A DNA stretch of 64,000 nt from Setophaga petechia (GCA_024362935.1 JANCRA010000017.1:2108001-2172000), one strand, 5' to 3'; positions 32,763-43,239 are shown, counted from the stretch's first letter. Translations and numbers: made by a program. The notes: generated by a model not told the origin, from the letters alone.

Positions 32763-34311
32763 ATGATGTCCATGAACAGCAAGCAGGCGTTCAGCATGCA
32801 CCCCATCCTGCACGAGCCCAAGTACCCGCACCTGCACACCAGCTCCGAAGCCATCCGCAGAGCCTGCCTGCCCGCCCCCCAGGTAAGCCCAGCACGGCTT
32901 TCGGCAGGTTCCGTGCCCGCCGTCCCTCACCAACTTTGCTTTCCCTTTGGCTCTGGGTTTCGGCTGGGATGGGGGGTCCGTCCTTCCCGTCCTGCCTCCT
33001 CCGGGGGGCCGGGCCCGGCGGGCGGGGGCTGTTCCCAGGGCAGGGGGCTCGGGGGTTGGGGGGCTCGGGGAGTCTCGGCCGTCCCGTCCCGTCCCGTGCC
33101 GCTCCGTGCGGTCGCTGGAGCAGCGCGGGCTGCGGGACCCCGACGGCTCCGGCCGCTGCCGCTGCCTCTCTTGGGGGAGCTCGCCCCGGAGGGCAGAGCG
33201 GGTGCCCGGCTCGGAGGGAGAGCGCTCGGTGTCTGGCACCGCGACGCTTTTATCTGGGGGCTCGGTTCGCGCTCGGTTCGCGTTACCTGTCCCGGCATCG
33301 CCCGTGGGGCAGAGGGATCTCCGTCACGCAGCTCCCCGTTAATCCTCTCCCGCTCTCTGGGTTTGTTTTCGCTCCCGCTTTTCCCCCCTCCGCCCCTCCG
33401 TGCAGATCCAGGGGAACATCTTTGCGGGCTTTGACGAGACGCTGCTGCGGGGCGCCGAGGCTCTGGCCGCCGTGGATATCGTGTCGCAGAAAACGCACCC
33501 CTTCAAGCCGGACGCCACCTACCATACCATGAGCAGCGTGTCCTGCACTCCTACCTCGTCCTCCGTGCACCTGCACCACCCGTCCGTGCTGACCACGCAT
33601 CACCCCCACCACCACCACCACCAGCCCTCGCAGGGCCTGGACGGGGAGCTGCTGGACCACCTCAACTCCGCCCTGCCGCTCGGAGGGGTGCCGGGCCCCG
33701 ACGTGGGCTCCACGCCTTCGCACCCGCACTCCCACATGTCGGCCATCAACCACATGGCCCACCACCCCCAGCCCATGAACATGTCCCACCCCCACGGCCT
33801 CGCGTCCCACGCCGTCATCTCCGGCCCCGAGACGGAGACGGACCCGCGGGAGCTCGAGTCCTTCGCCGAGCGCTTCAAGCAGCGGAGGATCAAGCTGGGG
33901 GTCACCCAGGCGGACGTGGGCTCCGCGCTGGCCAACCTGAAGATCCCGGGGGTGGGCTGCCTTAGCCAAAGCACCATCTGCAGGTTCGAGTCGCTCACCT
34001 TGTCCCACAACAACATGGTGGCCCTCAAGCCCATCCTGGAAGCGTGGCTGGAGGAGGCGGAGAGGGCGCAGCGGGAGAAAATGACCAAACCCGAGATCTA
34101 CACGGGGGGGGACAAGAAGCGCAAGCGCACGTCCATCGCCGCCCCCGAGAAGCGCTCGCTCGAGGCCTATTTCGCCGTGCAGCCCCGGCCCTCCTCCGAG
34201 AAAATCGCCGCCATCGCCGAGAAGTTAGACTTGAAGAAGAACGTGGTGCGGGTCTGGTTTTGCAATCAGAGACAGAAGCAGAAAAGGATGAAATTTTCTG
34301 CCACCTACTGA
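32763..34311 (+). CDS. POU4F1-like (BRN3): POU class IV (Brn-3) homeodomain transcription factor, 2 exons, 341 aa
   Basis: Coding exons are 32763-32882 (40 codons) and 33406-34311 (301 codons plus TGA), joined by a phase-0 GT-AG intron at the position typical of POU4 genes. The start ATG has A at -3 (CCCACC context). Residues about 48-66 form the POU-IV box (GFDETLLRGAEALAAVDIV). 105-112 are His-rich. The POU-specific domain spans about 186-262 and the homeodomain about 277-336, with the RVWFCNQRQKQKR recognition helix intact and an FSATY end. Family knowledge: Brn-3 proteins are nuclear activators that bind AT-rich sites and specify sensory neurons, retinal ganglion cells and hair cells. The middle region is short, unlike the Gly/Ala-rich mammalian POU4F1. 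Cys225, Val245 and Glu252 replace the Ser, Ile and Gln I recall in mammalian POU4F1-3. It best fits the extra bird gene called brain-specific homeobox/POU domain protein 3 (compare Xenopus pou4f1.2/Brn3d). Family assignment is certain; paralogue assignment is likely. Confidence 0.97.
32883..33405 (+). other. Intron of the POU gene, 523 bp
   Basis: The donor is CAG|GTAAGC at 32882/32883. The acceptor is a pyrimidine-rich tract ending CCGTGCAG at 33405, followed by ATCCAGGGG. The intron is short and CpG-rich, effectively part of the promoter island. A 450-codon antisense frame covering the promoter and intron is a composition artefact. Confidence 0.95.
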
Positions 34312-34463
34312 GGAGGGGTCTGGGGAAGCGGCGGTGCGGGGGGTGCTGCCCTCCCGATCGCCCCCCGGCCCTTCCAAACAGGGCTTGGGGTTGTCGGCTT
34401 TTTTTTTTTTTTTTTTTTTTTTCCGGTTAAAAAATGGGGAAAAAAACCAACCAACCAACCAAC

Positions 34464-34504
<41 letters not shown>

Positions 34505-35055
34505 AAAGAAAAAAACTTTAAAATAAGGGAAATGCGCCCAAAGCAAAGTGAACAGTTTGGTGCCTGCTTCTCACCCCTGGGCAAAGTGGCCCCGCTGTTC
34601 TGACTGGTACAGACTGCTTTTGTAGATAAAACTGGAGAAAAAAAAAAAAAAAAGATGGAGAAAAAGGAAAAAGACAAAACGAAAAGGCCAAGGGGGAAGT
34701 TTGGGGGTGCCCGGAGTTCGGGGCAGCAGCAGCGAGAGCCCGGTGGGTCTTTGTCACAGCCCCTCCCGGCTTGGTGGCCGTGGCGGCGCTCACTCCTCTG
34801 TGTCCGCTCCTCTTCTTAAAACAAAACAAAACAAAAAAATTAAAACAAGGAAAAGAAATGAGAAAGGAAACGAGCTGGAAGCCAGCTGTAAACCCGGGGT
34901 GCTCCCCGCTGCCAGGGTCCCCGCACACCCACGCACACACACGCACCTGCATGGTTTTGTTCTTTCCCCTGCCCCCCGCAAACCCATCGCGTTTTTGCAG
35001 TACCATTTCTGTTTCTACCTCATCGGCTAAATTGAAAAAAAAAAAAAATTAAAAG

Positions 35056-35061
35056 AATAAA
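35056..35061 (+). terminator. Candidate proximal polyadenylation signal AATAAA
   Basis: An AATAAA hexamer within A-rich 3' UTR sequence. The A-rich context makes it weaker evidence than the distal one, but it could give a shorter transcript. Confidence 0.4.
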
Positions 35062-35501
35062 AAAAGGAGAAAATATAAAAAAAAAAAAAAAAATTGGCCC
35101 GTCCCTGGAGTCGCGGTTTGTTCGGGGAAATGGAGATTTATTTTGCGTTGGTTTCACTCCAACCGTTCGATTTCTGTATGGTTTTCACTGTATAAAATCC
35201 TAAGCTTCGACAATCACGTCCTTGGGGCTCAGCGGAGCGGCGGGAGCGGCCCGAGGCAGCGGGGACGGAGCCCGGCCCGGCCTCGGGGCGGCTGCCTCTG
35301 CGCATAGGGAACTCTGCACTTTCGAAGGCAAGAAAACTCTTATTTTCCCCCCTTTCCTTTGCATATTTAATAGAGAAAATTGCCTCCTTTTGTTTTCTTT
35401 TTTTTTTTTTTTTAATTTTATTTTATGAATTAAAGGAGATTTCGTTCCGCTGTGTGTGTGCTGAATGAAATTTTGGTGTCTGTGTACGCTGCAGCATTTC
35501 A

Positions 35502-35507
35502 AATAAA
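35502..35507 (+). terminator. Candidate distal polyadenylation signal AATAAA
   Basis: AATAAA in the context GCATTTCAAATAAATCATGC. It is preceded by a TGTGTGTGTG-type element about 50 bases upstream and followed by a T-rich stretch. This is the most plausible end of the POU transcript, about 1.2 kb after the stop codon. Confidence 0.6.
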
Positions 35508-35525
35508 TCATGCACGTTTTACCTC

Positions 35526-36060
35526 ACCCTCCTGCCTCCTGCACTTACTGCGGCTCCGGGCAGCCCGGGGCTCCTTTCTCGGGACTCCCGGGCGGCTCCC
35601 GGTGCCCCGCGGGGACGGGCACGGACAGAACGGCCCGGGGGGGCAGAACCGAGGGGTCCTGGCTCCCCTGCGGCCATCGCGGCGGTTTTGGCCCTTCCCC
35701 GCCCGGGGGTCGCTCCCGCAGCCCGGGGGTCGCTCCCGCAGCCCGGGGGTCGTTGCGGCGCTGCCCGCAGCACCGGGAGCTGCCGCGAACGGCGGCGGGG
35801 CCGGGCTGCCCCCTGAGCCCGCAGCCCGTAGGGGACATCCCCGGGTGCCCCTGTCACCCCCGGGTGCCCCTGTCACCCCCCGGGTGCCCCTGTCACCCCC
35901 CGGCTCCGAAAGGGCCATTCGCCCTCTCCCGGCTCCGCTCCCCAAACGCGCTTCAACTCCCGGCGCGTGGGGCCGGGGGCTCCCCTCTGTCCTCGGGAAT
36001 CAAAACTTGGGGGTCCGCTTCGTTCCCGGGACACGCGGAGAAAAGAGCTAAAACCAAGCG
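35526..36060. repeat. GC-rich region with short tandem repeats
   Basis: Three copies of the 20-mer CCCGGGGGTCGCTCCCGCAG lie at about 35701-35752, and three copies of an 18/19-mer near CCCCGGGTGCCCCTGTCAC at about 35850-35900. The surrounding sequence is CpG-rich without a recognisable exon. Confidence 0.8.
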
Positions 36061-36600
36061 ATTTTTGTTGGCTTTCTTTGTTTGGGGTGGTTTTGTTTTA
36101 TTTTTGTTTGAGGGGTTTTTTGTTTGCTTGGGTTTTTGTTTGTGGGTGTTTTTTTATTGTTGTTTTGTTTTGTTTTATAACTTATTCGGGGGAAAAAAAT
36201 AATCAAACGCACGTCGTGGTTTGAAGCCCGACAGCCCGGACCCCGCGGCTTTTACAGGGGAAAACCGAAGTAGAACAAGAAGAAATAAAGTGGAATAAAA
36301 TTAAATGAAATAAAATAACGGGAAATGAAATACGATAAAATGAAATATAATAAAACGAAGTGAAATGAATGAAAGTGAACTAATGAAATGAAGTGAAATA
36401 AAATAAAACAAAACCAAAACCAAACTAGCAAACAAAAACCATAAAACAAACCAAACAAAATTACAAACAAACAAAACCCTAAAACTCCACAAAGAAGTAA
36501 GAAAAACAAACAAATAAGCAAACAAACAAACAAACAAACAAAACCTTCCCAAGAACCCACCAAAATAGAAAAAAAAAAAAAAAAACAGAAAGAAAAGAGG
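36061..36600. repeat. Low-complexity T/G-rich then A-rich tract
   Basis: 36061-36180 is TTTG/GTTTT-rich. 36270-36560 is almost entirely A-rich (AAATGAAAT, AAACAAAC and AACAAACAAACA strings), with A18 near 36569. It yields spurious Phe/Leu-rich minus-strand frames that mimic membrane proteins. 36181-36205 is an exact copy of 38433-38457. Confidence 0.85.
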
Positions 36601-36779
36601 GGAAATTGTGCGGCGCCCGAAATGAGTGTGGAGGAGTTGCTGCCTCTGGGCGAGCGGGGAGAGCCCTGCCTGCCCTGCCTGCCCTGCCCGCACCCTGGGA
36701 TCCCCGCACCCCGTCCCGCACATCCCTCTTTATTCCCGGGCGCTCCCCAAAGCCCATCCCTTTGTTCTTGCGCTCCGTC

Positions 36780-37190
36780 CCTGTTTTCTCCATGCAGCGA
36801 AAAGCGCATTTTCATAAATAGACCTTGGCCGAGCGCTGCCGATGAAACTTTAATGAGGCGGGATGCTGAGTGCTGCCCGGGGGGGCCCCGGACCGGCTCC
36901 GCGCAGCATTAGCGGGGCCCCGGCCCCCCCTTCCCGCGGCTCCCCCCCGCAGCCGGAGCCGCTCCCGAGGCTCCCCCGCCCCCCGCGCCCCTCCCGGCCC
37001 GTGCCCGGTGCCGGGGCCGGTGCCGCGGTGCCCCCGCTCCGCCAAGTTCAGGGCCGATGCAATATTTATCAGCCGCGCCGATAAAACGCCGGCCCCGGGT
37101 ATTTCCCAGGCACAAACGCAAAGCGCTGCGCCGGGGAGCTGGAGCGGGGCCGCCCGGGGACCCCCCGGCCCCCGCGGCCGCCAGGTAAGG
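36780..37190 (+). promoter_or_regulatory. CpG island with AT-rich cores ending in a consensus splice donor
   Basis: A GC-rich island holds two compact AT cores: GCGCATTTTCATAAATAGAC (about 36805) with ACTTTAATGAGGCGGG (36848-36863), and GATGCAATATTTATCAGCCG (37056-37075) with CCGATAAAACGCC. It ends in CCAG|GTAAGG, splitting at 37184/37185, a textbook 5' splice site. It may be the first exon of an unrecognised, possibly non-coding + strand transcript, or a downstream enhancer of the POU gene. No conserved protein frame is evident. Confidence 0.4.
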
Positions 37191-37339
37191 CGAGATCCGA
37201 GCGAAGGATGGGCAGCTCTGGGCGAGGAGCAGAGGGCTGCAGGCCGGGAGGGGCGGGCAGAGACAGCGGGAGCGGTGCTGAGGCCTGGAGAGCTCCTCAG
37301 AGCCGGGGCGCCGGGCAGGAGCCGGCCCGGGCATTGATC

Positions 37340-37600
37340 CTGTGCTGCCGCTGCTCCTGCTGCCGCTGCTCCTCCTTGTCTTGGTCCTGCTATTACTCCT
37401 GCTCCAGCTCCTGTCCCTTCTCCAGCTCCTACTCCTGTTTCTGCTCCTGTTCCTACCTCGGTTCCTGTTCCTCCCCCTGCTCCTGCTCTTGCCCTTGCTC
37501 CTGCTCCTGCTCTTTTTTTCTGCTCCTCCACCTCCTGTTCCTGTTCCTGCTTCTCTTTCTGCCCCTGCTCCAGCAGTTCCCACTACGCCCAGGCCAGCGT
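37340..37600. repeat. Degenerate (CTCCTG)n low-complexity tract
   Basis: About 260 bases dominated by CTCCTG, TGCTCC and CTGTTC units. The Leu-rich frame on the + strand and the Arg/Ser/Gly-rich frame on the minus strand are repeat artefacts. Confidence 0.88.
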
Positions 37601-39684
37601 GAGCCGCCAGGATCCTCAGGGAAAAGCCTGGCAGGAGGTGGAGAAGGGCCCCCTGTGCTTCCCCCGCCCCCTGCTCCCGAACAGCCGCTCCTGGGCACAG
37701 CTCAGGGAGAAGCTGCTGCTCCTTCCTGCAGCTCTGGCAGCCAGGACACACCTGGGAGCGGGTCCCAGCCCTGGTCTGGTGTCTCAGGTGCTGTGTTCAG
37801 CTCCTGTTCTCCTGAGGGTCTCTCTCCTGCACCAGGGCCCCAGGAGGGACCCAAAAGGACCCAAATCCCTCCAAATCAGGCTCTGCAGAGCACCCGGCAC
37901 AGGGTGAGGTGAGGGAAGGAAAACAGACACACACAGGGGTGCCATGGGCACTCCCTGCTCCTGGGGCACCCCTGAGCCTGACACTGGACCCAAAAGAGCA
38001 TTAAAGGAAGGGAATATTGACTGGAATAGACACTCCACTCTCACCCTGGCTTTTCATCTGAGGTTTGATGCATGAGCAAGGTTTGAGATGTTTCAGCTCT
38101 TTTGCTTCAGCAGCAGTTTCTCCTTTACAGGCACCTGCTAATCCAGCCCTGAGCTGGCCCAGAGCTCCTTCAGGAGGAGCTCAGCTTCAGCCACCTTTGA
38201 GGACTTGAGTCCTTATCTTCCTCCAGGCTGGTGGGATTGAGGGGGTGGGCCAGGCCTTACCCCTTCCCCAGGGGCACCCTGAGAACTCAGAAATATCAAC
38301 ACCACCAATTCACCAGGGATTGGATAAAGATGCTTTGGGGACCTTCAGAGCAGGGATGCACGGAGGAGTGGAGGCCTCTGGGCTCCAGTGAGGGGCACTG
38401 GAGAGGGATCAAGGACCTCTGTTGCAGTTCAGCTTATTCGGGGGAAAAAAATAATCAGCCCTTGGCTCAGGGCTTAGCGACACCTCCACCACCTTCCAGC
38501 CTGTAAGGGTTCTGAATGGCCAGCTCAGGTGGAGACACCAATAAACGGGGATGTGACAGCTGAGTCCCACCCCTGGTGCTGCAAAGGCTTCCCAAGGAAA
38601 GCTGCCCACCAGTTCTGGGCTGCTGGAGCCGTCAGACACCAGTTCCTGGAGCTCTCCCAGCCACTGGTGCTGTAGCCAGGATCTCTCTTGCAATCCAGTC
38701 CTTGCTCCAAGCTGTTTCCCTCCCTGTCTCGCTCTTTTGTGTTATTTCTTCCTGTTATAAAAGCCAAGACCCTCCAAGAATTTGGGCATCTAAACCCGTT
38801 GTGCTGAGATGTGACAGAGACATCATCCAGCCCAGTGTGGCTGTGCCACCACCACCAAAGTGTGCAGGGATGTGTTTAAAGCTATCCAGGCCCTGCTGAG
38901 GTGGAGTATGTGTGAACAAATGCAGATGTGTTTGAAGAAATCCCTGGAGAAGCCCTGCCCCTCTTTTATCCTTTAGGATGGTGCATTCTTTAGGCTGTAA
39001 AGCTGCTCTAGGTCCCCTTCACCCCACCTTGCCTCACAGGCTCAGGGCCCCTCTGTGCTCCCCAGGCAGCAGGGTGACAGTGACTGGTGCCACCCCAGCC
39101 CCTGTGTCCTGCTCAATCCCACACTCAGGGGGTGATTTCCCCATGGGGAAACCAGGGCAGGAACACCCAGCCTGTCTGGGGACCATCAGTGGGTCCCATC
39201 CGTCCATGCAGGGAGCTCAGGGTGCTCACAGAGAGCTCTCAGAGATGTGGGGAGGCTGCACCTGCAGCAGCAGTCCCAGGGACAGCAGCAGGCACTGCCT
39301 CATCCCAGAGGCATCCAGGCCAAGGGGAGGATGCAAGGATCCGAGCTCAGATATTACTGGCACGTCCCATCTTTGGGTCAGGAGCAGAGAGAAGGCTCCG
39401 TGTTCTTTAAAGGATCCCTGCCTTTGAAAGCTGGGCAGGTCCAGGCTGTGCCCACTCCAGACTTTCTTCTATTATTCCATGTGTTTTAGTGCAGTGCAGA
39501 GCAGATGTATTTTTAAAGATGCTTGGGGTAGGCTCTGTTCCACTACAGGGAAAAAAGGAGTAAAACCATCATTAGATTTTACTGAGCAGGGGGAAGGACA
39601 GCCAGGGTGAGGGGAACTCAGGAAATAGGCTTGGGAAAGAGTTTGGGAAATGGGGTAGGGCACTCCATGGGACACACCTGACAG
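37601..39684. other. No recognisable gene; contains a 25-bp copy of upstream sequence
   Basis: Unique mixed sequence with no identifiable exon. Positions 38433-38457 are identical to 36181-36205, with no similarity outside the 25 bases. Confidence 0.4.
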
Positions 39685-39925
39685 CTGGCTGCAGGGCAGG
39701 GCAAGAGGAAATGGCTCAGGGGAGGTTTAGGTGGGATTTTGGGGAAATTTCTTCATTGAAAGGGCTGTCCAGCCCTGGCACAGCTGCCCATGGTGGTGGT
39801 GGAGATGCCATCCCTGTTGTGTGGATGTGGCACTTGGGGACACGGGGCAGTGTGGCCTTGGCAGTGCTGAGGGAACACCTGGAGGGCTTTTCCAAGCTAA
39901 ACCATTCCATGATCCCACAATCCCA
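39685..39925 (+). mobile_element. CR1 LINE 3' end
   Basis: AAATTTCTTCATTGAAAGGG, CTGTCCAGCCCTGGCACAGC, GTGGATGTGGCACTTGGGGA, CTTTTCCAAGCTAAACCATT and CCATGATCCCACA in order. Confidence 0.9.
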
Positions 39926-41612
39926 GGGAAAAGGAGCAGCCATTATCCCTTTCCCCAATGGATCTGTCACCCTTCACAAGGACCAAGCCCTGGGTCAGGT
40001 GCTGCTGCCTGTGGTAGGAGCAGCTCCAACCCTTGGCTGTGCAAAACCAGAGCTCCCTGCTCATCCCAGCGGCAGTGGGGAATGAGAGATCCTAACAAAT
40101 TTACAAATTTGTGAGTTTTTTTACTTTGAGCTTTTGTTTGTTTGTGTGGGGGGAGTGGCTTTTTTTGTTGTTGTTGGTTGTTTTTTAATAATTTGGTTTG
40201 TTTTCATCTGTGTTAAAGAAATACTTCCAGACATTTAATCTTGTGCTTTTCCAGAGGCCTTTATCTCCCCATCCTTCACCTACAGGAACAGTCTTCCTGC
40301 CCCCATCAGCCCTCCCAGAGCCCTGCAGGAACAGCCCCTTGTTTTTGGCCATAAACCCTAAGGATGTGCTGTAGGATTTGGCTTCGGACCTTTGGGGAAA
40401 TCCGAGAGAAGGGAAAACTTTGGGATCCTGGAGATAGGGGGATCAGAGGTAAAATCTCCATTTCATCTGCAGGACCTCATCAACACCTCCAGCAGCTGTA
40501 GGAAAATTGGAGCTCTCTGAGTGATGTGAAAGTGTCAGCTAAGGACTGTGTTTTATTTACCTCAGGCACGGGAAGGGTTTGGGTTCACACAAGGAAAAAC
40601 CTGTGTGTGTCTGGAATCCTGCTCCATCACTGCCACTTCCCAGCTGCTGCCTGGCAGTCACAGGGAGCTGTTCCAGAGGTGTTCCAGGGAAGCAGCCTCG
40701 AGCTCAGGGAACACTGCCTCATCCCTCCCGAGCTCCAGGATGGATTTCCAGGATAAATGGTGGAGCAGGGCCGTGTTTGCCTCTCCTGCAAAGCAGAGGA
40801 AACACCTGCTGGCCGTGCAATAGCACGGGGGAGCATCCACCACACTGGATCTGTGATCTATCCAGGCTTTGAAAAAACTCCCATCACCAAGAGAGGTCTT
40901 CAGAGCAGAATTTTCCCATTGTTTATCAGAATTTGCACCATGTCCAAGGAGATCAGCATTCCAGACCCTCAGATTAGGAAGGACAAATTCATCATCTCCT
41001 TTCAGCCACTAAAATGGGTGTGGCCTGGGTCAGGGTGCCACTGGTGGCAGTGGGGGTTCAGGGCAGCGATGCTGCTCTCATGGCATCACCCAAATCAGTC
41101 AGTGTTTTTGGGAGGCCCCTTCCCTCACCCTGAGTCACACCAGGAGTGAGTCTGTTCCTCCTTGTACCTTCCCCTTTCACCTTCTCCCTCCAGCCCCTCC
41201 ACCATCTTTCCTGCTCTTCCCTCCTCCCTCCTTCCCAGGCAGCTCTCTCTGTCTGTCTGTCTGTCTGGGCAGTCTGTCCTCACACCTGGTCCCACTCAGC
41301 TGCTCAAGGCCCCTCTTACAACTGGTCCAGCCCAGCTCCTGCAGTATCCGGGCTCTCGACTAGCCCATGCCACGGGGGATTTTGGCCGTGTGTGCCAGGC
41401 TGGGCACGGCTCCTTTTCTCCTTCCCTCTCTCCCGGCCCCCTGGCACGGGGGACTCTCTCCTGTGGGGTTCCTTCCCGCAGGAAGGGCCACGGCTTCCCC
41501 AGAGTGGCCCTGCAGGCCGAGCTGCTCCCGGTGGTGCTGGGTGTGCCCGGGCCTGTTCCGCTCTCACAGCGCCCGCCGCAGCAGCTCGGGGAGACGGACC
41601 GGACCGAGCCCC
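39926..41612. other. No recognisable gene
   Basis: 40110-40220 is a T/G-rich low-complexity patch (TTTGTTTGTGTGGGGGG, TTGTTGTTGG). A (CTGT)4-type run lies near 41250-41265. The rest is unannotated. Confidence 0.35.
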
Positions 41613-41972
41613 CGGCAGAGGAACCGGGAGTGGGCCCCGGGCAGAGGAACCGGGACAGAACGCCGGGCAGAGGAACCGGGACAGAACCCCGGGCAGAGGA
41701 ACCGGGAGCGGGCCCCGGGCAGAGGAACCGGGAGCGGGCCCCGGGCAGAGGAGCCGGGAGTGAGCCCGGGCAGAGGAACCGGGACAGAACCCCGGATAGA
41801 AGAACCGGACGAGCCCCGGGCAGAGGAACCAGGAGCGGGCCCCGGGCAGAGGAGCCGGGAGTGAGCCCGGGCAGAGGAACCGGGACAGAACCCCGGATAG
41901 AAGAACCGGACGAGCCCCGGGCAGAGGAACCAGGAGCGGGCCCCGGGCAGAGGAACCGGGAGCGGGCCCCAC
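41613..41972. repeat. Minisatellite, 26-27 bp unit, about 13 copies
   Basis: Unit near GGCAGAGGAACCGGGAGCGG plus GCCCCG. GGCAGAGGA starts at 41613, 41640, 41666 and 41692 and continues onward. Longer blocks are duplicated: about 41750-41850 and 41855-41950 are near-identical, showing higher-order duplication of about 105 bases. Confidence 0.95.
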
Positions 41973-43239
41973 ACTGCAGCCGCCCCCCGGGAGCCCCGAG
42001 TCGCCCCCGGAGCCGCCCAGCGCTGCCTCCCGCACGGGCCGTGGCTCCGGATGGCGCTGCCCGGGGCGCTGCCATCGCCGTGCCCGGCTCTCCCGCAGCC
42101 GTGCCCGGCTCTCCCTCGCTCAGCACATGCAATGCTGACTTCCTCCGGCTTCTCGCATGGATTTTTTCCCACCCTGGCTGTGCTCTTTAGTTCAGATCTA
42201 AGCGAGCTTTCCGAGCGCGCTGCCTGGATGTCTTTATTAAAACACACAGTTTAAGGAGGGGGCTGAGGGAGAGGGGGGGTGGATCGGCTCTGGATTCACT
42301 CTTCAGCCAAAACCATGGGAATCTTCTGCTCCACAACTGTTCCCAGCCGCCGACAGCTGCGCGGTACAGCCAGCAGGACACGGGGTCACCTCTCTGGCCG
42401 TGACTAATTCGTGGCCGAGGGCAGCCCCTCCGCTCGCTCCCCCGGGGCCGTGTCCCCTCGGGTGTGAAGGCAGGTGGGCAGACAGGGACATGTCCCCGAC
42501 GGGCTGGTGGCCCGGCTGCTGGAGAGGCTGTGCTGGGATTCCCTGTGGCTCCTGGAGCAGCCCAGCTCTGTGAGAGGGATGCAAAGCCGGCGGGCTGTTC
42601 ATGAGACCGGCTCCTGAAGAGGAGCTTTCCCTTGGGAAACTTGGAGCCCTGGGTCAAGTTTTGTTCTCAGATACCTGGAGGCTGAGAAAATCCCAGCAGG
42701 CAGGACTGACACTGCAGGAATTGGAGCCTCTGGGAGTGCCTGTGCCTGCCATGGGAGTCCAGCATTCCCTGTGCCCTCCCGGGGAGCAGGGAGTGATCCC
42801 GGCTCTGGCAGGGACCTCCAGCCTTGCCTTCCAGCACGGGCTGCCAGGAGCTGTCAGTGACTGCAGTGCTGACAAAAGCAGCTTTTCCTTGCACCAGGAG
42901 CTGTTTCCCCACCACAACAACCTTGCTGACAGCCCAGAGGCCTCAGACACAGCTTTGAACTTCTCCTTGTGATGGACCAGGCCTGGCCAAAGCTCCCTGA
43001 CCTCCTGCCACCCCGAACCCGCCCCACTCTCGGGCTTGGCCATCCTGTCCTGCCGGTCTTGTGTCTGGAGGAGCACTGGGGAGTAGCTGCCTGCCCTGCC
43101 CTGCCCTGCCCAGCCCAACAGCAGCTGCAGCAGGCCCTGCTCTTGCTGGGGAAGTGCTGATTTCTGCCGTGCTGGCTGCACATCCCCCTGTGAGCCACTG
43201 GCTGCTGGAAGGCACTGCCCGAGCCAGCCACATGCTTCA
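41973..43239. other. GC-rich unannotated sequence
   Basis: CpG-rich at 41980-42130 and 42340-42480, with no recognisable exon. A direct repeat of GCCGTGCCCGGCTCTCC occurs near 42077 and 42099. Confidence 0.35.

Larger units (their letters stand above)
34312..35525 (+). other. Probable 3' UTR of the POU gene
   Basis: It follows the stop codon directly and is unusually rich in homopolymers: T24 at 34399-34422, (CCAA)n then A35 at 34465-34499, and further A-runs at about 34640, 35034 and 35079. No other gene signal occurs before the candidate polyadenylation signals. The extent is inferred, because transcript ends cannot be read from DNA. Confidence 0.65.

Noticed and set aside
31887..33239. 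450-codon minus-strand open frame opposite the POU promoter, exon 1 and intron
   Set aside because: It lies wholly in CpG-island sequence with few stops, has Arg/Pro/Gly-rich composition and no domain, and overlaps the well-supported POU gene.
36252..36815. Phe/Leu-rich minus-strand frame resembling a membrane protein
   Set aside because: Translation of A-rich low-complexity DNA; no start context and no family resemblance.
37342..37602. Leucine-rich 86-codon frame that looks like membrane helices
   Set aside because: Translation of a degenerate CTCCTG tract; composition artefact.
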